64,000 bases of DNA from Rhizobium sp. LC145. Its GTDB lineage: Bacteria; Pseudomonadota; Alphaproteobacteria; Rhizobiales; Rhizobiaceae. Within the stretch, counting starts at the first letter, position 1; each line of letters begins with the position of its first letter. A program made the position numbers and the translations under genes. The stretch covers positions 744,001 through 808,000 of the forward strand of contig NZ_LBHV01000001.1 of NCBI RefSeq assembly GCF_001005825.1, written 5' to 3'. The notes under the pieces are model-generated. The model had not been told where the DNA came from. It saw only the letters and a program-made list of their open reading frames with translations, and did no database searches. Shown here piece after piece: positions 57,606-64,000 of this stretch.

Positions 57606-58367
57606 ATGAACACCCAGACGACGCCTTCACCGCAGTTCTATCTGACGGCTCCGGCAGCGTGTCCCTACCTCCCCGGCGAAATGGAGCGCAAGGTTTTCAC
57701 CCATCTCGTCGGTCCGCGCGCAGCCGAGATGAACGACCTTTTGACCCAGGGCGGCTTCCGGCGTTCCCAGAACATCGCCTATCGCCCGGCCTGCGAGGGC
57801 TGCCGCGCCTGCGTTTCCGTACGCATCCTCGCCAATGAGTTCCGCCCCACCCGCTCGATGCGGCGGGTGCTTGCCGACAATCGCGATGTCGTCTCCACCG
57901 TCTATCCCGCCCAGCCCTCCACCGAGCAGTTCTCGCTCTTCCGGAGCTATCTGGACGAGCGGCACCAACGGGGCGGGATGTCGGACATGTCGGCGCTCGA
58001 CTATGCGATCATGGTGGAGGACACGCACGTCAACACACGGGTGATCGAATACCGCCTTCGCCAGCCGGGCTCGGGCATCAGCGAGCAGCCGCGCGGGGAA
58101 CTGCTCGCCGTCGCGCTCACCGACATGATGAGCGACGGGCTTTCGATGGTCTATTCCTTTTTCAATCCCGAGGTGGAGAGCCGATCGCTCGGCACTTTCA
58201 TGATCCTCGACCACATCAGCCGCACCAAGACGCTCGGCCTGCCGCATGTCTATCTCGGATATTGGGTGAAGGGATCGGCGAAAATGGGCTACAAGACCCG
58301 CTTTCAGCCGCAGGAGCACCTGACGCCCCGCGGCTGGGAGCTTTTCGACGCCGCCAGGGAAGACTGA
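57606..58367 (+). CDS. bpt: Aspartate/glutamate leucyltransferase (arginyltransferase family)
   Basis: Adds an amino acid from tRNA to N-terminal acidic residues, marking proteins for ClpAP degradation (N-end rule). The 253-residue protein has the conserved Cys pair in [16 protein letters not shown] near residue 60 and the GNAT-like end [20 protein letters not shown]. Two further genes of quality control (lon, clpXP) are elsewhere in the window. Some relatives act on methionine. Confidence 0.92.
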   Translation: MNTQTTPSPQFYLTAPAACPYLPGEMERKVFTHLVGPRAAEMNDLLTQGGFRRSQNIAYRPACEGCRACVSVRILANEFRPTRSMRRVLADNRDVVSTVYPAQPSTEQFSLFRSYLDERHQRGGMSDMSALDYAIMVEDTHVNTRVIEYRLRQPGSGISEQPRGELLAVALTDMMSDGLSMVYSFFNPEVESRSLGTFMILDHISRTKTLGLPHVYLGYWVKGSAKMGYKTRFQPQEHLTPRGWELFDAARED

Positions 58368-58373
58368 CAGCCC

Positions 58374-59255
58374 ATGAACGACCACAAGAAGGGCCTCGTG
58401 CTCACCACGATCGGCGGGCTCGCGCTCTCCTTCGACGTGCCGCTGGTGCGGCTCGGCCACGGCGAACTCTGGTCCACGATCGCGCTCCGCAGCACCGTCA
58501 CCTTCGCCGCAAGCCTGCTGCTGTGGTTCGTCATCCGCCGCTTCAGCTCGGCGCGGCCGCCGCTGATGCCAGGCAAGGCGGGACTGCTCGCCGGCCTCTG
58601 CTACGGTCTGTCGACCATGACCTTCCTCGGCGCGGTCTTCCATACGGCAACCGCCAATGTGGTGTTCATCGTCGCCTTCACGCCGATGTTCGCCGCGCTG
58701 CTCGGCTGGCTTTTCCTGCGAGAGACACCCTCGATTTCCACGCTCGTCACCATGCTGCTGATGCTGACCGGCGTCGGGCTGATCGTCTCCGGCGGCATGG
58801 CGGGCGGGCATTTCCTCGGCGACGCGCTGGCGGCGCTGACATCGCTGCTGCTTGCAGGCGCCATCACCATAGGGCGCGCGACCCGCATAGAGATGGGCTT
58901 CGTGCCGCTGGTGGCGACCGCCCTTCCCGCGCTCGTCAGCCTCTTCTTCGTGACGGCAAACAGCTTTTCCGTGGAGGCGCCGTTCTGGGTCGCCTTCGAC
59001 GGCGCGGTGATGATCCCGCTCGCCTTCTGGTGCCTGGCGACCGGCCCGCGCTATCTCTCCGGCCCCGAAGTCGGCATGTTCTACCTGCTCGAAACCATTC
59101 TCGCGCCGATCTGGGTGTGGATGATCTTCTCCGAAGTGCCCGCCGCGCGAACGCTTCTCGGCGGCGCGATCCTCATCCTCGCGCTTATCGGCTATTCGGC
59201 CTGGCAGATGCGGCGGGTGGAGAGGATGAGAACGGCAACCTGTCAAACTTCATAG
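58374..59255 (+). CDS. EamA/DMT-family transporter
   Basis: A 293-residue membrane protein with ten hydrophobic helices and two EamA repeats (first VRLGHGELWSTIALRSTVTF, second PEVGMFYLLETILAPIWVWM). The substrate is not known; typically metabolite export. It begins 6 bases after bpt and likely shares its transcript. Confidence 0.88.
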   Translation: MNDHKKGLVLTTIGGLALSFDVPLVRLGHGELWSTIALRSTVTFAASLLLWFVIRRFSSARPPLMPGKAGLLAGLCYGLSTMTFLGAVFHTATANVVFIVAFTPMFAALLGWLFLRETPSISTLVTMLLMLTGVGLIVSGGMAGGHFLGDALAALTSLLLAGAITIGRATRIEMGFVPLVATALPALVSLFFVTANSFSVEAPFWVAFDGAVMIPLAFWCLATGPRYLSGPEVGMFYLLETILAPIWVWMIFSEVPAARTLLGGAILILALIGYSAWQMRRVERMRTATCQTS

Positions 59256-59310
59256 TATTCCCCGGCCTCCCTCCATGGCAGAGTACGCGCCTCTACCATG
59301 GGTGGTTGTG

Positions 59311-59553
59311 ATGGACCCGAAAGTCACTACTCAACAGATCGGCGAAGAATGCGGCGTCATCCTGCCGCGAGATGTCCTCGACCGCCTCGGGTGGAAAGAA
59401 GGCCGAACGCTCGAACTCCGCGTGGATGATACTGGCATCGAAATATTCGATGCCCAGAAAATCTCCGATAAGGAGTTCCAGCGTCAGATCTTCGCCGCCA
59501 AAATGGCGATGAGGAAATACCACAAGGCGCTCAGCGAACTCGCAAAGAGCTGA
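59311..59553 (+). CDS. AbrB/MazE-like DNA-binding protein (antitoxin-like)
   Basis: 80 residues. The swapped-hairpin domain reads VTTQQIGEECGVILPRDVLD followed by RLGWKEGRTLELRVDD, and a helical tail KMAMRKYHKALSELAKS. Such proteins usually are antitoxins of a toxin coded just downstream, but the next gene is parC on the other strand. The ATG is preceded by GGTGGTTGTG; an ATG 12 codons earlier is less likely. Confidence 0.8.
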   Translation: MDPKVTTQQIGEECGVILPRDVLDRLGWKEGRTLELRVDDTGIEIFDAQKISDKEFQRQIFAAKMAMRKYHKALSELAKS

Positions 59554-61812
59554 TCACCCCGCGAACTTGCCGCTGCGCGGAAAGCCCTTCGGCACGACGC
59601 GGCCGGCAGCGGCCCGGTCGCCCATCCACTCCAGCAGTTCTTCCTTGTTGCGCGTGAAGGAGCGGCCGGCGCTGTCCTCCCAGGAAAGGCCATCGGCCAT
59701 CGCGAAGCACTTGACGTCGGAAATGCCGCCGTCCTTGTATCGCTGCAGGCGCACGCCCTTGCCGCGCGTCATCTCCGGAAGCTGCGAAAGCGGGAAGACC
59801 AGCATCTTGCGGTTCTCGCCGACGACGGCGACATGGTCGCCCGTCACCGGGACGACGAGCTTCGTCTCGTCGGGCATCCCGACATTCATGACCTGCTTGC
59901 CCTTGCGGGTGTTGGCGATCATCTCGCTCTCGGCCACGATGAAGCCATAGCCGGCGGTGGAGGCTATCACGACCTTGCGGGACGGGTCATGCACGAAGGC
60001 GGTCAGGATATCCTGATCGTTCTCCATGTCGACCATGATACGGACGGGTTCGCCATGGCCGCGACCGCCGGGCAGCTTGTCGCCGCCGAGCGTGTAGACC
60101 TTGCCGCCGGTGGTGACGAGCAGCAGCTTGTCGGTCGTCTGCGCCGGGAAAGCCAGCTTCAGCACATCGCCTTCCTTGAAGGTGAGCGCGGCCGTATCGG
60201 AGATGTGCCCCTTCAGCGCGCGAATCCAGCCCTTCTCCGAGATGACGACGGTGATCGGCTCCTTCTCGATCATCGCCTGCTGGATGGCCTCGATATCGGC
60301 ATCCGGCGCTTCGGCGAACTGGGTGCGGCGACGGCCGAGTTCGGTCGCCTTGGCGTATTTCTTCTTGACGTCCTGTATCTCGACCTCGATCACCCGCCAC
60401 TGCTTGTCGTCGGAAGCGAGCAACGCCTCGATGTCAGCCTTTTCCTTGGTGAGATTGTCATGCTCGGTGCGGATCTCGAACTCTTCCAGCTTGCGCAAGG
60501 CGCGCAGCCGCATGTTGAGGATCGCTTCGACCTGCATGTCGGTGAGCGACCAGCGCTCCATCATTACCGGCTTCGGCTCGTCCTCCTCGCGGATGATGCG
60601 GATCACCTCGTCGATGTTGAGGTAGGCGACGAGCAGGCCGCCGAGGATTTCCAGGCGCCGGTCGATCGCTGCAAGACGATGGCGCGAACGGCGGACCAGC
60701 ACTTCCTTGCGATGCGCCAGCCATTCGGTCAGCACTTCGCCCAGGCCCATCACCCTCGGCACGCGCCCCAGCGAGAGCACGTTCATGTTGAGGGGAATGC
60801 GGTTTTCGAGCTCGGTGAGCTTGAAGAGCGATTCCATCAGCAGCGTCGCATCGACCGTACGGCTCTTCGGCACCAGCACGATGCGGACGTCCTCGGCGGA
60901 CTCGTCGCGGACGTCTTCCAGCAGCGGCAGCCTGCGGGCGATCAGAAGCTCGGCGATCTTCTCGATCAGCCGCGACTTCTGAACCTGGAAGGGGATTTCG
61001 GTAACGACGATCTGATAGCCGCCGCGGCCGAGATCCTCCGTTTCCCACCTGGCGCGAACACGGAACCCGCCGCGGCCGGTCTTATAGGATTCGATGATGG
61101 ATTCCCGGCCGTCGATGATGATGCCGCCGGTCGGCAGGTCCGGGCCGGGCACGAATTCGACCAGCTTTTCCACCGTCGCATCCGGATGTTTGATGAGGTG
61201 CAGCGCCGCATCGCACAGCTCATGGGCGTTGTGCGGCGGGATGGAGGTCGCCATGCCCACCGCAATACCCGACGAGCCGTTCGCCAAGAGGTTCGGAAAG
61301 GCGCCCGGCAGAACGACCGGCTCGGAATTGGATTCGTCGTAGGTATCGCGGAAATCCACCGCATCCTGGTCGATGCCCTCGAGCAGAAGCTCGGCGACAT
61401 CGGTCATCTTGGATTCGGTGTAACGCATGGCGGCGGGGCTATCACCGTCGATATTGCCGAAGTTTCCCTGGCCGTTGACGAGCGGATAGCGCAGCGAGAA
61501 ATCCTGCGCGAGGCGCGCCAGCGCGTCGTAGATCGACTGGTCGCCATGGGGATGGTAGTTACCCATCACCTCGCCGACGATCTTGGCGCATTTGCGGAAT
61601 GCGGCATTCGGACGAAGGCCCATCTCGCTCATAGCGTAGACGATGCGGCGGTGGACCGGCTTCAGCCCGTCGCGCACATCCGGCAGGGCGCGCTGCGTGA
61701 TGGTGGACAGCGCATAGGAAAGGTAACGCTCCTCGAGCGCTGCCTTGAGATCGACCGGAAGAATGTTGTCGCCACCCTCACCGCCGGGCGGAGGCGTAAG
61801 ATTTTGTCCCAT
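59554..61812 (-). CDS. parC: DNA topoisomerase IV subunit A
   Basis: 752-residue topoisomerase subunit that decatenates chromosomes. The catalytic tyrosine is Tyr131 in [13 protein letters not shown]. The quinolone-determining region reads [11 protein letters not shown], with Gln92 where E. coli has Ser80. The C-terminal half is a beta-pinwheel, as in ParC. The start is the first ATG. The stop codon shares TGATCA with that of the AbrB gene. Confidence 0.96.
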   Translation of the reverse strand: MGQNLTPPPGGEGGDNILPVDLKAALEERYLSYALSTITQRALPDVRDGLKPVHRRIVYAMSEMGLRPNAAFRKCAKIVGEVMGNYHPHGDQSIYDALARLAQDFSLRYPLVNGQGNFGNIDGDSPAAMRYTESKMTDVAELLLEGIDQDAVDFRDTYDESNSEPVVLPGAFPNLLANGSSGIAVGMATSIPPHNAHELCDAALHLIKHPDATVEKLVEFVPGPDLPTGGIIIDGRESIIESYKTGRGGFRVRARWETEDLGRGGYQIVVTEIPFQVQKSRLIEKIAELLIARRLPLLEDVRDESAEDVRIVLVPKSRTVDATLLMESLFKLTELENRIPLNMNVLSLGRVPRVMGLGEVLTEWLAHRKEVLVRRSRHRLAAIDRRLEILGGLLVAYLNIDEVIRIIREEDEPKPVMMERWSLTDMQVEAILNMRLRALRKLEEFEIRTEHDNLTKEKADIEALLASDDKQWRVIEVEIQDVKKKYAKATELGRRRTQFAEAPDADIEAIQQAMIEKEPITVVISEKGWIRALKGHISDTAALTFKEGDVLKLAFPAQTTDKLLLVTTGGKVYTLGGDKLPGGRGHGEPVRIMVDMENDQDILTAFVHDPSRKVVIASTAGYGFIVAESEMIANTRKGKQVMNVGMPDETKLVVPVTGDHVAVVGENRKMLVFPLSQLPEMTRGKGVRLQRYKDGGISDVKCFAMADGLSWEDSAGRSFTRNKEELLEWMGDRAAAGRVVPKGFPRSGKFAG

Positions 61813-62021
61813 GGGCCTTGACTATCGGAAAGCCTGATTCCCGGCAAGAATTGCGGGGGATCATACTGTGGATGAAAGCCGGTTCAGCGGCTTGCGATCA
61901 ATATATTCACCCTCATATCCCATCGCACCGCTTGCGGGAACAGAAGACTGGACCTTTCCGAGGCTGTTTATATAAGGTCGCCTCCAAACCACACGCGGGC
62001 GGCGCCCGCCAGGAGGAATTC

Positions 62022-63209
62022 ATGAGATATTCCAGCAAGGCTCGGCTTCTGCTCGCCGGCGCGGCCTTAAGCATCCTTTCCGGCCCCGCCTTCGCGCTGG
62101 ACGGCAACGACCTTCTCACCAAGCTCAATGCGGCATTGATGCAGCAAGGCGGCCTGGTTACGGCTCAATCCGTCGATGTCGAGGGTTCGACCGTGACACT
62201 GGCGGGCGCAGCCTTCAAACCGACATCCAGCGCCGAAAGCCTGCCACTTGGCGATATCACTCTGGAAGGCGTGCAGGAAGCCAATGGCGGCTACCATGTC
62301 GAGAAGGCCAGCTTCCCGAACATCAATATCACCCAGGACAAGACCACGGTCACGGCAGCGGACATCTCGATGAGCGGCGTCTCCATTCCCGCTGAGACGA
62401 CGGGCGATACACTCGACACCATATTGTTCTACGAGGAAGCCCATGTGGGGCCGATGAACGTCAGCGTAGACGGAAAGAGTGTTTTCTCCGTCGACGAGAC
62501 CAACTTCACCGCGACGACCACCGAAGACAAATCCTCGATGAATTTCAGCGGCGCGATGACCGGCGTGAAAGCCGATCTCTCTACCTATCCGGATCCAAAG
62601 GCTCAGGAGGCGATTACCGAACTCGGGCTCACCACACTTGATGGCAGGGTTGATCTTGCCGGAAGCTGGGAACTCGCATCGGGTAAAATCGACCTCACCC
62701 GATATGCGCTGGATTTCAACAACATCGGCAAGCTCGACTTCCTATTCAGCCTCTCGGGCTACACTTTGCAGTTTCTGAAATCCGTTCAGGAAACGACAGC
62801 GGCCATGGAGGCAAACCCCAACAAGGAGGAAGCTCAGCAGGCGGCGAACCTGGCCATGCTGGGGCTGATGCAGCAGCTCACCTTCAACAGTGCCGAAATC
62901 CGCTTCGAGGATGCCGGCATCACCGGGCGCGCGCTCGACTTCACCGGAAAGAAGCAGGGCGTTTCCGGCCAGCAGATGGCGCAGATCGTGAAAGGCATGG
63001 CTCCGCTGATGCTGGCGCAGCTCAATGTGCCGGAGCTGCAGAACATGGTGAGCGCGGCGATCAACACCTATATCGACAATCCGGGGAACCTGACGATCAG
63101 CGCCAGGCCCGAAAAGCCGGTTCCCGTTCCGATGATCATGGGAGCGGCGATGGGTGCGCCGAACACGCTGCCCCAGGTTCTCGGCGTCACGGTGACGGCG
63201 AACGAATAA
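62022..63209 (+). CDS. Exported protein of unknown function
   Basis: A 395-residue protein. The signal peptide MRYSSKARLLLAGAALSILS ends before ALDGND. The mature part is mixed alpha/beta with a repeated style of short strands (VTLAGAAFKPTSSAESLPLG, TVTAADISMSGVSIP) reminiscent of exported DUF945-like proteins, but I cannot assign a family. The start is fixed by AGGAGG 5 bases before the ATG, which leaves the longer open frame without use. A strong terminator follows. Confidence 0.75.
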   Translation: MRYSSKARLLLAGAALSILSGPAFALDGNDLLTKLNAALMQQGGLVTAQSVDVEGSTVTLAGAAFKPTSSAESLPLGDITLEGVQEANGGYHVEKASFPNINITQDKTTVTAADISMSGVSIPAETTGDTLDTILFYEEAHVGPMNVSVDGKSVFSVDETNFTATTTEDKSSMNFSGAMTGVKADLSTYPDPKAQEAITELGLTTLDGRVDLAGSWELASGKIDLTRYALDFNNIGKLDFLFSLSGYTLQFLKSVQETTAAMEANPNKEEAQQAANLAMLGLMQQLTFNSAEIRFEDAGITGRALDFTGKKQGVSGQQMAQIVKGMAPLMLAQLNVPELQNMVSAAINTYIDNPGNLTISARPEKPVPVPMIMGAAMGAPNTLPQVLGVTVTANE

Positions 63210-63232
63210 CCTCTCCGCGGAGAAAATGAATC

Positions 63233-63272
63233 ATGAAGCCCCGGCAAACTATTGCCGGGGCTTCATGTTTTT
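63233..63272 (+). terminator. Rho-independent terminator
   Basis: A 15-bp perfect stem with arms ATGAAGCCCCGGCAA and TTGCCGGGGCTTCAT, around a 4-base loop, followed by GTTTTT. It overlaps by two bases the stop codon of the convergent ACP-like gene. Confidence 0.9.
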
Positions 63273-63561
63273 AATTCGATTTTTTGTTTGCGGCCTCGTG
63301 CAGGTCTTTGACCGTCACGAATTTCTCCTGCAGGTCGTCGGGAATACTCGCATCACAGTCCTTTTCAACGGCCATCACGATTTCTATCCTGTCCAAGTCA
63401 TCCGCTCCGAGCTCCCCCAAGGAAGACGAGGTTTTGACTTCCTCAAGTGGTTTGTTGATCGTCTTCGCGACTGTGTTCTGTACCTGTTCGAGGGTGCAGG
63501 CTGCATTCGCGGTCATCGGAGCCAGGATCAGCAGTCCAATCAGTGACACTTTGGCAAGCAT
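63271..63561 (-). CDS. Exported acyl carrier-like protein lacking the phosphopantetheine serine
   Basis: 96 residues. A Sec signal peptide (MLAKVSLIGLLILAPMTANA) is followed by an ACP-like four-helix fold: LGELGADDLDRIEIVMAVEK near residue 48 aligns with the ACP signature LGADSLDTVELVMALE, but Asp55 stands at the place of the Ser that carries phosphopantetheine. Cys22, next to the cleavage site, and Cys69 could form a disulfide. The rest (ASIPDDLQEKFVTVKDLHEA) follows the ACP pattern. GGAGG precedes the ATG. It cannot carry an acyl chain in the usual way; the function is unknown. Confidence 0.8.
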   Translation of the reverse strand: MLAKVSLIGLLILAPMTANAACTLEQVQNTVAKTINKPLEEVKTSSSLGELGADDLDRIEIVMAVEKDCDASIPDDLQEKFVTVKDLHEAANKKSN

Positions 63562-63761
63562 TGCATTTCTCCTCCATTCAAGAGCGGTTGGATGCGATGC
63601 TGCAGCCTTAAGGTGCGGCACTAATTTATATATACTTAAAGTTTATTTATGTAAATGCCTGCACGCAATGCGCGGCCAACCGGCCCGCCCCCACGGGCGA
63701 GGGCGAAACGCTGCCGCATTTCACGACAACGATTCAGATTGGAAGCCAGTCACTCCCCTGA

Positions 63762-64000
63762 TTATTGGCTCGCCGAACTTGCGAAGGCCGCGTGCTCCTT
63801 GTCGTGCAGCGCGAAGCGGTCGATCATGCGGGCGCTTGCCTCGTTGACGCCCCGGACGGTGACCTCGACGCCGCGCCGGCGGAACTTCAGCACGACGTCA
63901 TCGAGGGCGCCGACGGCCGAAATATCCCACAGATGGGCCTCGGTGACGTCGATCACGACCTTCTTCACCGGCTCCTCGAAATCGAATGATTTCACGAGAC
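63762..64000 (-). CDS. SulP-family anion transporter, C-terminal STAS end (start outside the window)
   Basis: Only the last 79 codons are visible. They read as a STAS domain: VKKVVIDVTEAHLWDISAVG then ALDDVVLKFRRRGVEVTVRG, and the end DRFALHDKEHAAFASSASQ. The same sequence style ends SulP-type sulfate/bicarbonate transporters. The membrane part is off the window. The upstream neighbour by strand is the ACP-like gene. Confidence 0.75.
   Translation of the reverse strand, partial: LVKSFDFEEPVKKVVIDVTEAHLWDISAVGALDDVVLKFRRRGVEVTVRGVNEASARMIDRFALHDKEHAAFASSASQ

Overview
This window is chromosomal DNA of an alphaproteobacterium of the order Hyphomicrobiales, most likely Rhizobiaceae (Rhizobium, Agrobacterium, Sinorhizobium or a close relative). 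The evidence is the GC-rich coding style, a BA14K-family protein, an LdtR-type MarR regulator beside an L,D-transpeptidase, DUF2842 and DUF6163 proteins, a ubiquinol-cytochrome c chaperone, a proton-pumping pyrophosphatase, and intergenic palindromes built on CCTCGGG/CCCGAGG. The species cannot be fixed from the sequence alone. I see no prophage, insertion sequence, CRISPR array or plasmid function; almost everything is core chromosome.

Layout. 1-2.4 kb: a YhaN/YhaO-type DNA repair pair (YhaN is cut by the window edge). 2.8-5.6 kb: a cupin protein with a long leader, then a large exported phytase-like protein behind a four-unit PHO box array. 5.7-11.5 kb: HU, then lon, clpX and clpP. 11.5-18.2 kb: a membrane diguanylate cyclase, periplasmic gamma-glutamyltransferase, a cytochrome P450, a small cupin, an O-acetylhomoserine sulfhydrylase and a CoA-binding protein. 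18.7-24.7 kb: thioesterase, rplM-rpsI behind a clear promoter, agmatinase, argC overlapping a small-molecule kinase, ctaA and a DUF2842 protein. 24.8-33.1 kb: a polysaccharide cluster (FemAB-like acyltransferase, Wzc/GumC, Wza, glycosyltransferase, WcaJ-type initiating transferase, Wzy-like polymerase). 33.2-35.0 kb: an HTH protein, two small exported arginine-rich proteins and tRNA-Pro(GGG). 35.1-39.6 kb: MerR, ihfA, fabH, plsX, DUF177 and a bc1 chaperone in one direction.

39.8-44.9 kb: a BamE-like lipoprotein, hppA, an MFS transporter, nusB and ribH. 44.9-46.0 kb: a 1.2 kb intergenic region packed with palindromes. 46.0-52.3 kb: acylphosphatase, a malate:quinone oxidoreductase with a Tat-like leader, a GNAT enzyme, then ribE, ribD, nrdR and glyA. 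52.4-55.3 kb: an exported L,D-transpeptidase, its probable MarR regulator and a membrane protein. 55.4-64 kb: cupin, hemB, RDD protein, arginyltransferase, EamA transporter, orphan AbrB protein, parC, a large exported protein of unknown function, an exported acyl-carrier-like protein lacking the phosphopantetheine serine, and the end of a SulP transporter.

Functional themes: protein quality control (lon, clpXP, arginyltransferase), envelope building (polysaccharide cluster, L,D-transpeptidase, BamE, plsX/fabH), cofactors (riboflavin, heme) and amino acids (argC, agmatinase, sulfhydrylase). The observations I find most worth following are the exported ACP-like protein, the tandem PHO boxes, the Wzc-like protein with a Walker A lacking lysine, the split riboflavin operon beside the palindrome field, and a dyad over the promoter of the first cupin gene.
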